Origin: Marinobacter fonticola
GTDB lineage: Bacteria > Pseudomonadota > Gammaproteobacteria > Pseudomonadales > Oleiphilaceae
DNA length: 64,000 bases
Assembly: GCF_008122265.1 (NCBI RefSeq)
Contig: NZ_CP043042.1
Span: 868,001 to 932,000, forward strand
Reading direction: 5' to 3'
The translations under genes were made by a program, and so were the position numbers. The first letter of the stretch is position 1. Each line of letters begins with the position of its first letter. Shown here piece by piece: positions 15,958-24,542 of this stretch. Under the pieces are notes generated by a model, which worked only from the letters and a program-made list of their open reading frames with translations, was not told the origin of the DNA and ran no database searches.

Positions 15958-17097
15958 TTATGGCATCAGGAAGGCGTCAACGACCGATTTGGAACTGAAA
16001 GGCGCCAACCAATCGGGTTTTACCTCTATCGGTAGTTTTTCGACGGTACTCTCAAGCCCTTCCGTCAGACCCTTAACCGTCCGGGGCGTGAGGTACTGTT
16101 CGAGCTCACCCGTGAAGACCGAGCGGACACCCCCGCGACTGTCCACGGAAAGGATAGGGGTACCGCAAGCCAACGCCTCCGTGAGAACAATACCAAGCCC
16201 TTCGTATTCTGAGGCCAGAACGAAGAGATCGGCCTGCCGCATCCAGGGGTAAGGGTTGCTGCGTTTGCCCGCGAAAAACACGCGGTCCGAAATGCCCAGA
16301 CTGTTCGCTTTTTCTTCGAGTTTTGCTCGAAGGGGGCCTTCGCCGACAATTACCAGTTTGTGGGGAACGCGGGCCGCTTTGAAGGCCTCCAGCAGCAGGG
16401 AGTGACCTTTCTGGGGCACCAGGCGGGCGACGTTCACGATGAACGGGGCGTCCGGAAGGCCTGATTCGGTTTCATCGGCCATTGTCTGGATGTGATTCAC
16501 CGGACAGGGATTGGTAATAACGCGTAGGCTTTGAGGTTGAATGCTTCCCTTGGAAAAAGCCTGTTTGGCGGATTCTTCCACGCCAGAAGAAACGCAAACG
16601 AGATGGCGTTTATGGAATACCAGTTTCCACTCCAACTTTTTTTGCCATAGCGGCCGGTCGTAGTGAATAACGTTTTCCAGTACGTAGATATTGCGTTCAT
16701 CCCGGAACGACCAAAAGTATTTGAAGGTACCCAGCCCCCGGAAAACGATGCGATCGAAACGACCGTACCGACGCTCCAAGTGCTTTATTTTCCGCTTGAG
16801 CAACCAGCCGCTCAGCCAGCCTATCCACATGAAGTGGGAGCGAGGGAGAACCACACCGAGAATAAGGCGCGAAATCAGAAATACGGGGATGCCGATGACG
16901 GATTTCAGCAAGGCTTTTAGCTGGTCGTGATAGTGAACATTAACGGCAGGATCTTGAGGGTGGAGATCATTGGGTTGGGCGCGGCAGGACAGTAAGTGGC
17001 TTTCATGGCCTTCTTCGGCGAACGCATCGGCAAGATTCACAGCCACACGCTCCATGCCACCCATCTTCAAGCTGTGGATGATAACCAGGGTTCTCAT
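15958..17097 (-). CDS. Glycosyltransferase family 4
   Basis: A 379-residue GT-B enzyme. It begins RTLVIIHSLKMGGMERVAVNL, the usual GT4 glycine-rich loop, and carries IVNVARLVPQKGHSLLLEA plus the donor site ASEYEGLGIVLTEALACGTP with the E(x7)E pair. The ATG overlaps the stop of the upstream GT2 gene (ATGA at 17094-17097), so both are translationally coupled. It belongs to the lower-G+C stretch. Probably extends an outer-core or O-chain sugar. Confidence 0.9.
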   Translation of the reverse strand: MRTLVIIHSLKMGGMERVAVNLADAFAEEGHESHLLSCRAQPNDLHPQDPAVNVHYHDQLKALLKSVIGIPVFLISRLILGVVLPRSHFMWIGWLSGWLLKRKIKHLERRYGRFDRIVFRGLGTFKYFWSFRDERNIYVLENVIHYDRPLWQKKLEWKLVFHKRHLVCVSSGVEESAKQAFSKGSIQPQSLRVITNPCPVNHIQTMADETESGLPDAPFIVNVARLVPQKGHSLLLEAFKAARVPHKLVIVGEGPLRAKLEEKANSLGISDRVFFAGKRSNPYPWMRQADLFVLASEYEGLGIVLTEALACGTPILSVDSRGGVRSVFTGELEQYLTPRTVKGLTEGLESTVEKLPIEVKPDWLAPFSSKSVVDAFLMP

Positions 17098-17963
17098 GAA
17101 GCGACGTTCTTCTCAATACCATTCTCCGCCCAGAATGTCCGGTTGTCTTTAACGGCCTCCCGTATGGCCCGGTTCTTTGCCCATATTTCAGGCTTGGAAT
17201 ACCCGCGTGCATGGTCGAGGTGTAGACACACCGTACTGAATCGGATTTGTCTGGACTTGTGCCCGAAGTTCCAGAGGCGCTCGCCCAGCTCCCGGTCCAG
17301 ACCGCCGTACTGCATGTCTTCATTGAATCCGTTCACGGCCATCAGATCTTTGGTCCAGGTAGAACTGTTCATGCCATTCCAGCTCGCAGCCGCTGGCGTC
17401 ACCGTATTCATGAACGCTTTCACCCAGGGTGAAGACGTCAGTTTCCAAAGCTTATGGCTTCTGGGCTGGCCGTTGGCTACCAGCCACTTCGCATCGAATA
17501 TGACGCCCGAGCGGATATCTTCATCTGAAATGTTCTCAGAAATTGATGAGGTTAACTTGATGTAGCCGCCGGATAGAAAAAAGCCAGGTTTGGCCAGGTC
17601 GCGATGCGTCTCGACAAGATTGGGTTCTGGTATGCAATCGCCGTCCGTAAAGACAAGGTAGTCGCAATCGGTATGGCCGATCACCTCGTTAAGAACCCGG
17701 CACTTCCGGAAGCCTTCGTCTTCCTGCCAAACGTGGTCAATAGCCAGCACGCCACGCTCTTTGAAACGCTCGATTAACTCGCGCGTCGAATCTGTCGACC
17801 CATCGTCCGCGATGATTACCCGAAAGTCCTTTATGGTCTGATTTTCATAGCCCGTAAGCACCTTGCTTAGCCAATCGGGCGAATTGTAGGTGGTGATGAC
17901 CACGCCAATTGCATCTGGTTTCATAGGTTTGACAGGATACGGGGAAATGGGATCGATAAGCAT
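17094..17963 (-). CDS. Glycosyltransferase family 2
   Basis: GT-A enzyme of 289 residues. The nucleotide-binding start is IGVVITTYNSPDWL, followed by IIADDGSTDST and the metal-binding DGDCI motif in LVFTDGDCIPEP. The later block WNGMNSSTWTKDL and a Gly-rich EDMQYGGLDRELG match the GT2 subfamily that carries a C-terminal galactosyl-type extension. The start may be ATG 17963 or the internal ATG at 17924; neither has a clear ribosome binding site. It is the first of a coupled pair with the GT4 gene. Product sugar unknown. Confidence 0.88.
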   Translation of the reverse strand: MLIDPISPYPVKPMKPDAIGVVITTYNSPDWLSKVLTGYENQTIKDFRVIIADDGSTDSTRELIERFKERGVLAIDHVWQEDEGFRKCRVLNEVIGHTDCDYLVFTDGDCIPEPNLVETHRDLAKPGFFLSGGYIKLTSSISENISDEDIRSGVIFDAKWLVANGQPRSHKLWKLTSSPWVKAFMNTVTPAAASWNGMNSSTWTKDLMAVNGFNEDMQYGGLDRELGERLWNFGHKSRQIRFSTVCLHLDHARGYSKPEIWAKNRAIREAVKDNRTFWAENGIEKNVAS

Positions 17964-18108
17964 CAAGTATACATGGGCACGTCAACGTATACTGCAAAGC
18001 GCTTTTAATCTGTGACGCGTATAGTCGCCGGCCGTCCCGGCAGAAAAAGCACAATGGGTGTCATGAGAAGCACCTCCAATGCCGGGCAGACGCAGTACGC
18101 CGGTTTTA

Positions 18109-19107
18109 TTAACGGGCTTTGGGTCCATGCAGCGTGTTGTCTGTAGGCTGTTTTGTTAAATTTCGATAGAGATAAATTTTGGTGCTTCGGCTCAGCCATT
18201 TGTAGTGCTGGCGCAGTGCAAGAACGTATCTTAGCTTCTCGCGGCGGCTGACGGGGACCGGATAGCGTGAACCCCAGGGGGTTTGCCGTAGGAAATCCCG
18301 ATACAGCGGTTTGAACGGGTGGAAACAGTAGTGTAGCCAGGGCTTTTTCTTGCCCGTGAAGTGAACGATCTTGGGCCGGCCAACGCCCTCGCGCAATTCG
18401 TCTACGGTATAGGCGCTGCCTTCGCTGTACCTGCGTAAGATCTTGTAGATGTTGGCCTGCTGGTTCCAGGCGGGGGACAGGCGTTTCCATCGCGTATGCA
18501 GGATCGCGTTCAGACTGCACTGGTCGACATACTGGAACCGGTGGGCATTCTCCCCGGCATACCGGGCGACCGTGCCGTGAATATCTTCAGCGCGCCACTG
18601 CTCCAGGTCCATCACCAAGACACCGGAATTGAAATATTCTTGCCGGCTTACGCCAACCGATTCGCAAGCGGAGCGGGAAAGATCCTCGACCGCCGCAACG
18701 GGTTTCCCGTCCAGGTCCAGCTCCCAAAGTTCGCTGACATCCCCGATGACCAGGGTGTCAGAATCGATATAGATGACGCGGTGAATATCGGGTGGAAGAT
18801 AGTCGGCCAGCAGGATGCGCTGATACACCGACGACCCGAAGCGGAGCGTGGGTAATCCGTCGAACCGCAGATTATCGGCAGGGTAGACAGAAAGCCTGCC
18901 GCCACGCTTTTCCACCAGTGCTCGCATCTCGGCAAGGACATCTTCGGGCACCTTGTCGGCGACGAAATGGAAATGGAGCTGGTAGTCCGGATGAGCGTTT
19001 TCCAGCGCCGATATCATCATGACGCTGGCAAACGGGACGTAATTCTCGTCGCAACAGGCGCCGATATCGATTTCAGCCCGTTGCCCTGGTCCCTGGTTTG
19101 TGGGCAT
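18109..19107 (-). CDS. Glycosyltransferase family 8 (LPS hexosyltransferase type)
   Basis: A 332-residue GT-A enzyme like WaaI, WaaJ or WaaO, which add galactose or glucose to the LPS outer core. The first strand includes DIGACCDENYVPFASVMM, the metal site is the DxD in VIYIDSDTLV, and the later YFNSGVLVMDLEQWR block and the IVHFTGKKKPWLHY motif are typical of GT8. It overlaps the end of the upstream waaL-type gene by 35 bases, with AAGGATC just before the ATG, suggesting one transcript. Confidence 0.9.
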   Translation of the reverse strand: MPTNQGPGQRAEIDIGACCDENYVPFASVMMISALENAHPDYQLHFHFVADKVPEDVLAEMRALVEKRGGRLSVYPADNLRFDGLPTLRFGSSVYQRILLADYLPPDIHRVIYIDSDTLVIGDVSELWELDLDGKPVAAVEDLSRSACESVGVSRQEYFNSGVLVMDLEQWRAEDIHGTVARYAGENAHRFQYVDQCSLNAILHTRWKRLSPAWNQQANIYKILRRYSEGSAYTVDELREGVGRPKIVHFTGKKKPWLHYCFHPFKPLYRDFLRQTPWGSRYPVPVSRREKLRYVLALRQHYKWLSRSTKIYLYRNLTKQPTDNTLHGPKAR

Positions 19108-20476
19108 GATCCTTGACCCCGGTCTTCAAGTAGAAGTGATAGATGAATCCGCCAACGCACGCGGTAATAACGTGGCCTGAGTTGAACATGATGTACGACT
19201 CAAAACAGTTTACGACCATCCAGAAGATAAAAAACGTCCAGGCGAAAATAAAAGCATCCCGCGGCATGGCGCCGGAACGGTATGCCTGAATAGTGGCCCA
19301 GCCCAGATAGGCCACCAAGCCCAGCAGGAGCAGCAGTCCGAGCGTTCCCAAAGAAACGGCGGCTTCGAGATAGGAATTGTGCAAGTGCCCGAATTGGTTC
19401 TTGAACCAGTCGTCGAAGTACGGGGCGTTTTCAATGAGCTGAGGAGTCGTGCCCGGGCCCCAGCCCAAAATCGGCCGTTGAGAGAACCAGTCGATTGCGG
19501 CGGACCAAGACGCCACGCGGACGGCGGTACTGGTATTTTTCACGTCTTCCAGTGCGAAAGCCTGTTGCAGCGCCTCGATTTGATTGTCGGTTGCGCTCAG
19601 TCGCTTCTCCATGTGTCCTTCGATGCCCGTCGTCAGCAGTAAAGCGGTGGTGACGCCGATCACGGCCAAGAGGGCAGCAATCGGAAGGTATACCCCCTTG
19701 AGTGAAGGCTTGCGAGACCGATCGCGATAGACGAGTGATAGGACAAAACCAATAGGTAAGGCCAGGGCTAACCCAAGCCAGACGGCGCGCACCTGCGTGA
19801 CGAGGACGCAGGCTGCGGAGATAACGATCGCGCAGGCCAGTAACACGACATAGGCATATCGCTGCGGCTTTTGGGTATGCAGTACACGAGGAGCAAAAAT
19901 AACAAGGGCCAACAGGGCGGTACCGAACGCGACGCCGGAATGCTGGGCGTTGGTAAAGCCGAAGCTGGGTCGATATCCTTGCAGAATCTGGTCGATCAAC
20001 GGGCCGTTTACGGTCAAGGCGAGCTGAACGAGCAGTCCGCAAAAGGCAATAGGAAGGAACAGCCAAGCGAACCCCGGACGCGCGAGAGCCAGGCCGTAGG
20101 CGACGATCAGAATCAGGAGCGGTTTAAGGTAATACCGCGAGAAGCGCACGCTCACATCGTAAGCTTCCGGGAGTACGGCTCTATGATAGAACAAGCTGGC
20201 TGCCAGGTAAACCAAAAGAGCCATGCACAGCAAAAAGGCGGGATTGGTACGCAATGGCCGCCCCTGCCTCAGACATAGCGACAACAAGAAGAGTGCGACC
20301 AGTGCGCCTTCGGCACCGTGATAGGCCGGGGGCAACGGGTGCCAGGAGAACGCATAGATAGCCAGTGCGATGGAAAATAGAATGTGAAGATGGCGGGAAA
20401 GTAAGTCCATATACCCCTTTGAGCGCTTTTCCATTTGCGGGTCGCTACTGCTGGAATGTAAATTGCTGGCTGACAT
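19073..20476 (-). CDS. waaL: O-antigen ligase WaaL family membrane protein
   Basis: A 467-residue polytopic inner-membrane protein with about a dozen hydrophobic segments. The Wzy_C region shows RPILGWGPGT and then the periplasmic HLHNSYLEAAVSLGTLG motif, characteristic of ligases that join polymer to lipid A-core. The start chosen is ATG 20476, with AGGAG about 13 bases upstream; the frame stays open to 20650 but that stretch is unlike the family. The 3' end overlaps the GT8 start. WaaL and Wzy share this domain, so a polymerase role is possible. Confidence 0.8.
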   Translation of the reverse strand: MSASNLHSSSSDPQMEKRSKGYMDLLSRHLHILFSIALAIYAFSWHPLPPAYHGAEGALVALFLLSLCLRQGRPLRTNPAFLLCMALLVYLAASLFYHRAVLPEAYDVSVRFSRYYLKPLLILIVAYGLALARPGFAWLFLPIAFCGLLVQLALTVNGPLIDQILQGYRPSFGFTNAQHSGVAFGTALLALVIFAPRVLHTQKPQRYAYVVLLACAIVISAACVLVTQVRAVWLGLALALPIGFVLSLVYRDRSRKPSLKGVYLPIAALLAVIGVTTALLLTTGIEGHMEKRLSATDNQIEALQQAFALEDVKNTSTAVRVASWSAAIDWFSQRPILGWGPGTTPQLIENAPYFDDWFKNQFGHLHNSYLEAAVSLGTLGLLLLLGLVAYLGWATIQAYRSGAMPRDAFIFAWTFFIFWMVVNCFESYIMFNSGHVITACVGGFIYHFYLKTGVKDHAHKPGTRATG

Positions 20477-20755
20477 TGGCAGCGCGCTACTCCTATACGG
20501 CACTCGACGGCGGATACCTGAGACGTGAGGCCGGACAAACGGGTAACAGCGCTTCGCCAAGCATGCCCTGGAGAGGCTGAGCGGCCGGACTACGCGGCTT
20601 TCGCAGGCTGGTTCCAGGCTGCCAGGTTTCGATGGCGGGGATTCTAGCATGGAGATCTGGGCTGATATAGGTTGCGCGCTCCCAGGTAATGAACCGTTAA
20701 TTCCCGGCGTGGCATGTTCAGTGCCTTCCGGTAATCCAGAGGATTGAATAGGGCG

Positions 20756-21478
20756 ATGGCCACGTCGTTTACACGGACGGAAAGCAAGGGTGAAATTGTC
20801 CTGATCGCACCGGGCTTCGAAGACAGCGTTTCAGCTGAATCTTTCGATCCGCGCAGCTGGCAGGAGAAGGCCCGGCCGGTATCGGTGGGTGGCCGCGGCG
20901 GCGCCTGGTATATCCAGCGCGCGGAAAGCGATTGGGTCTTGCGACATTATCTGCGAGGCGGGCTGGTGGCGAGAATTTCACGCGACCTGTTCAAGTTCGC
21001 AGGTGAAAACCGGGTGCGTTCGTTCATGGAAGTGCGATTGCTGGACTATTTGACGCAGCAGGGCCTTCCCGTGCCTGCGCCGGTTGCCGCCTGGTATGCC
21101 CCGGCGGGCATTGGCTTCTATCGGGCCCGCATTCTGATCGAACGCATTGCCGGCGCCAAAACACTGCTTGAATTCGCCGGGGAGGCGACCGATCAGCTAC
21201 TCAGGGATGCCGGCCGGGTCATTGCGCGCTTCCATTGGGCCGGCCTCGATCATGTCGATCTCAATATCAACAACATCCTGGTCGCGCCGGGCGGGGTTTA
21301 TCTGGTCGATTTCGATAAATGTCTTATACGGGAACAGGGCGAGAGTGGTCTGAAATGGCAGCAGGCCAACTTGGCCCGCTTGCGCCGCTCGGTGGACAAG
21401 GAACTCGGCGCGTGGTCTGTTTCAGATCGGGAGAGCTTCTGGCAATCGCTCGTCGGTGGGTATAACGCTCGCGCTTGA
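20756..21478 (+). CDS. kdkA: 3-deoxy-D-manno-octulosonic acid kinase
   Basis: Phosphorylates the 4-position of Kdo in LPS inner cores that carry a single Kdo (known for Haemophilus and Vibrio). The 240-residue product has the KdkA opening GRGGAWYI with WVLRHYLRGGLVARI, a catalytic-loop equivalent GLDHVDLNINNILV and the metal-binding YLVDFDKC. The start is either ATG 20756 or a TTG at 20744 that has AGAGGA close by. It is flanked by a divergent waaL and a convergent second kinase gene. Its presence suggests a phosphorylated Kdo core. Confidence 0.9.
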   Translation: MATSFTRTESKGEIVLIAPGFEDSVSAESFDPRSWQEKARPVSVGGRGGAWYIQRAESDWVLRHYLRGGLVARISRDLFKFAGENRVRSFMEVRLLDYLTQQGLPVPAPVAAWYAPAGIGFYRARILIERIAGAKTLLEFAGEATDQLLRDAGRVIARFHWAGLDHVDLNINNILVAPGGVYLVDFDKCLIREQGESGLKWQQANLARLRRSVDKELGAWSVSDRESFWQSLVGGYNARA

Positions 21479-21489
21479 GCGGTTGACGG

Positions 21490-22239
21490 TCAGCTTCGAG
21501 CGTCCTTGCGTTTTGCCCGTTTACGGTCTTTCGAGCGGTATCTCCAGCGCCAGAACGCCAGGCCCAGATGAATCAGCATGCCTGCCAGCCCGTTCATTTT
21601 TTTACTTTCGGCGTACCTTGCCAGGACTTGTTCCAACTGTTCGTCACTCAAGCGCCCCTCTCGGGTCAGGCGCAGCATTTCCTTGCCGATGGAGATGTAA
21701 AGGAGCGGATTGACGGCGTTGTAGACTCGCGCGCGACCGAAATCGATGAAAGCCAGGGTGTCGGGCTGGCTTGCCGGGTGCAGAAAATTTTCGGGTTGGG
21801 GGTCCAGCGTGACGACCCCCCGATTATGGAAGGTCGCGAATAAATCAGCCACTCGGGGGATGTCGGGCAGGGCAATATGTTCCAGCGGGTCGCCGGCCAG
21901 GCAGCTTCGCACGTAAAGAACCGAGCTGCGGCCAGCCGAGTGGTCGGCCTGCATATAGCCCAGAGAGCGAGGCACGGAAAGACCCTCCAGTCTGGCCAAT
22001 GCACGGTGCTCGCGTCGCCAGACACGGCGGAAGTCCTTGCGCCCGGGAAACTGGCAAAAGCGTTTGAGCACGTAGCCAGAGGGTGTAATGTAAACTTCGC
22101 GGCGTGTGTTGTGTATCCATCGCGATTTCAGAGGGGACAAGGCCTCAAGCTCGGCCTGGCTGCCGATGACACCATTTTTCTGCAGGAAGCGTTGCTCTTC
22201 GGCATGCCACTCGAGCGTCGTCTCATCTGTCGTGTTCAT
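21490..22239 (-). CDS. WaaP/InaA-like lipopolysaccharide kinase family protein
   Basis: A 249-residue kinase-like protein. Visible are a nucleotide-binding Lys in GYVLKRFCQFPG, the catalytic loop equivalent VTLDPQPENFLHP, and FIDFGRARVY. The C-terminus is very basic (RYRSKDRKRAKRKDARS). It resembles RfaY/WaaP proteins that phosphorylate LPS core heptose. ATG 22239 gives the family start; the frame remains open to 22614 only as an upstream extension that overlaps the divergent GT4 gene. It converges on kdkA with a 11-base gap. Confidence 0.78.
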   Translation of the reverse strand: MNTTDETTLEWHAEEQRFLQKNGVIGSQAELEALSPLKSRWIHNTRREVYITPSGYVLKRFCQFPGRKDFRRVWRREHRALARLEGLSVPRSLGYMQADHSAGRSSVLYVRSCLAGDPLEHIALPDIPRVADLFATFHNRGVVTLDPQPENFLHPASQPDTLAFIDFGRARVYNAVNPLLYISIGKEMLRLTREGRLSDEQLEQVLARYAESKKMNGLAGMLIHLGLAFWRWRYRSKDRKRAKRKDARS

Positions 22240-22362
22240 GCTATTCTCGCAGCCTTGTGTGCCCGGTCTCCCCTCCGCGGGATGCGCCAATCTATCAAGT
22301 TTTACGCATGCCGGCCATCGCACAGCCTGGTAGCTGCTGGAGAATTGGAGAGCCTTCAACCG

Positions 22363-23469
22363 ATGATCGCCCAAGAGCCACGCATCCTTATTGTCACTGA
22401 CAAGTGCGATCTCTCGGAAACCCAATGGATTCTCGGTCTTCATGAGGCCGGAGCCCGAGTTGCCGTGGCATGCAACCCGGCTGGCCGGTACTTCGGCGAT
22501 CTGGACGCTGCGGGTATCGTTCGGGCGCGCATCGCCTTGACGGGACGATTCGACAAAACCGGTACCCGGCAAATTCAGCAGGTGATCGACGACGAGCGAA
22601 TCGACGTCATGCATTGCTTCAATCCTCGCGCTCTAGCCTGCGGCCTGCGGGCTGCCCGGGGCCGTAAGGTCGCTATTGCCGCCTACCGTGGAGTGATTGG
22701 CAACATCGATTATCTCAATCCGGAGTCCTGGATTACTTTTTTACATCCTCGTCTCAACCGTATTGTCTGTGTTTCCGATGCGGTCAAACGGTATTTCCTT
22801 GGGCTCAGCTTTCTATGGATGCGCCTCCCTGAGCGAAAGGTGGTTCGCATCTACAAAGGCCACAAACTGGAATGGTACGAGGGCCCTCCGGCCGATCTCT
22901 CGGCGTTTGGATTTCCGCAGGATGCCTTTGTGTTCTGCTGTACCGGTCGTGACCGGCCGGGCAAGGGCTTCCGAACGCTAATCGAAGCCATGGACCATAT
23001 CCCCGACGACATGCCGGTGTATCTGCTGTTGGTGGGCAAACTGGATGAGAACGCTGAACTGACCGACCGCATACGGGCCTCTCGCCATGCCGACCGGATA
23101 AAGCTCGCCGGTTTCCGGACCGATGCGCCGCAGGTCGCAGCGGCCTGCGATGCGATGGTGTTGCCGTCGGAGAGTGAGGGGTTGCCACGCGTGGTGATCG
23201 AAGCCATGGCCTATGAACGCCCGGTCGTGGTGACAGAGGCCGGCGGCATGCCGGAACTGGTCGATGACGGCGTCGAGGGGTACGTGGTCCCGGTCCGCAA
23301 CGCCAAGGCCCTTGCCGATGCGTTTATCAGGCTGGCATCGGATCGGGATGCGGCAACGGCCATGGGGCAGCGAGGGCGTGAACGCATCGGCCGCGAGTTC
23401 ACCAACGAAGCGACGGTTCGGGAGACACGGGTGCTCTACCAGGACATGCTGGACGAGTTGAGCCTGTGA
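22363..23469 (+). CDS. Glycosyltransferase family 4
   Basis: A 368-residue GT-B enzyme. It shows FCCTGRDRPGKGFRTLIEAM, then the donor site LPSESEGLPRVVIEAMAYER with the E(x7)E pair and VVVTEAGGMPELV. ATG 22363 is preferred, with GGAG about 13 bases upstream; the frame is open further up but there it overlaps the divergent kinase gene. The stop overlaps the GTG start of the next gene (GTGA), so the pair is coupled. The N-terminal acceptor domain lacks the usual glycine loop. Confidence 0.88.
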   Translation: MIAQEPRILIVTDKCDLSETQWILGLHEAGARVAVACNPAGRYFGDLDAAGIVRARIALTGRFDKTGTRQIQQVIDDERIDVMHCFNPRALACGLRAARGRKVAIAAYRGVIGNIDYLNPESWITFLHPRLNRIVCVSDAVKRYFLGLSFLWMRLPERKVVRIYKGHKLEWYEGPPADLSAFGFPQDAFVFCCTGRDRPGKGFRTLIEAMDHIPDDMPVYLLLVGKLDENAELTDRIRASRHADRIKLAGFRTDAPQVAAACDAMVLPSESEGLPRVVIEAMAYERPVVVTEAGGMPELVDDGVEGYVVPVRNAKALADAFIRLASDRDAATAMGQRGRERIGREFTNEATVRETRVLYQDMLDELSL

Positions 23470-24542
23470 GACGCTACCTATTCTACGTGAGCCAGCCCTA
23501 TTCCTACGCCATCCTGCGGCCCTTGCAGGCGGCTATTCGCAAACGGGGCGATGAAGTGGCGTGGCTGATCATAGGCTGTACTGCCAAGCCGTTGCGGCCG
23601 GATGAAAAGCGCATCGTGAGTTTTCGCGAGGCGCGGGACTGGGCACCGGACGCGGTTTTTTGTCCCGGCGACTGGGTTCCTTTTTTCCTCCCGGGTATCA
23701 AGGTCAAAGTCTTTCATGGGCTGCCGATCAACAAACGAGGCCACAAACCGGAAAAACAGTCTCATTTCCGCATTCGAGGGTGGTTCGACCTTTACTGCAC
23801 CATGGCGGAAACGGACACCCGGCGCTACCAGAAGCTGGCGGACGACTATCGGCACTTCGCCGTGGTCAAGACCGGATGGCCCAAGCTGGATGCGATCCTG
23901 GCCGATAATCCGCAAGGGGCTGTACCGGCGCCTCATGCGCTACCCACGGTGTTCTACGCCTCGACGTTCAGCGATACCGTCACATCGGCACCGCATTTGG
24001 TCGACACCATTCGGCGTATGCGGGATTCAGGCGAATGGCGGTTTATCGTTACCCTGCATCCCAAGATGCCAGAGGCCGTCGTCGCGGAATACCGGGCCCT
24101 TGCCAACGAGCATCTGACGTTTATTGAAAGCGACCATGACTTCGTTCCCTTCATGTCCCAGGCGGACGTCATGCTCTGCGATACCTCATCCATCCTGTTC
24201 GAGTTCATGTTCCTCGATACGCCGGTAGTGACTTTGCGCACCAATATGCCGGGGCCTTACTTGCTGGATGTGAAAACGCCGGACGAGGTGGAGCCGGCAT
24301 TGCGCAGAGCGCTCGTTCGTCCTCCGGAACTCATGGAGAACATGCGGCGTTTCGCCGATGAGTTGCACGAATTCCGGGACGGGCACTCCAGTGAGCGCGT
24401 CCTGGATGCGGTCGAAAGATTTATGGATAACCCCCCACCGCTGAAAAGAAAGCCGCTGAACCTGCTGCGGAAGCTCAGGGTTGCCCTGCGGCTGCGCAGG
24501 GAAGCGGCTTTTCAGCGGCAGTTGGATCAGTCCGGTGTCTGA
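23466..24542 (+). CDS. CDP-glycerol glycerophosphotransferase-like protein (TagF/TagB type)
   Basis: A 358-residue GT-B-like protein with the Glyphos_transf pattern: VFHGLPINKRGHK, then TGWPKLD, PTVFYASTF, and the C-terminal block CDTSSILFEFMFLDTPVVTL. In Gram-positive bacteria this family builds teichoic acid from CDP-glycerol; in LPS loci members may transfer glycerol-phosphate or a related unit. GTG at 23466 overlaps the preceding GT4 stop (GTGA). The 3' end overlaps the convergent fusion gene by 16 bases. No CDP-glycerol synthesis gene is visible in the window. Confidence 0.8.
   Translation: MRRYLFYVSQPYSYAILRPLQAAIRKRGDEVAWLIIGCTAKPLRPDEKRIVSFREARDWAPDAVFCPGDWVPFFLPGIKVKVFHGLPINKRGHKPEKQSHFRIRGWFDLYCTMAETDTRRYQKLADDYRHFAVVKTGWPKLDAILADNPQGAVPAPHALPTVFYASTFSDTVTSAPHLVDTIRRMRDSGEWRFIVTLHPKMPEAVVAEYRALANEHLTFIESDHDFVPFMSQADVMLCDTSSILFEFMFLDTPVVTLRTNMPGPYLLDVKTPDEVEPALRRALVRPPELMENMRRFADELHEFRDGHSSERVLDAVERFMDNPPPLKRKPLNLLRKLRVALRLRREAAFQRQLDQSGV

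Noticed and set aside
21877..22362. An N-terminal extension of the GT4 gene starting at 22363
   Set aside because: The extension overlaps the divergent kinase gene and lacks GT4 features; ATG 22363 gives a normal length.
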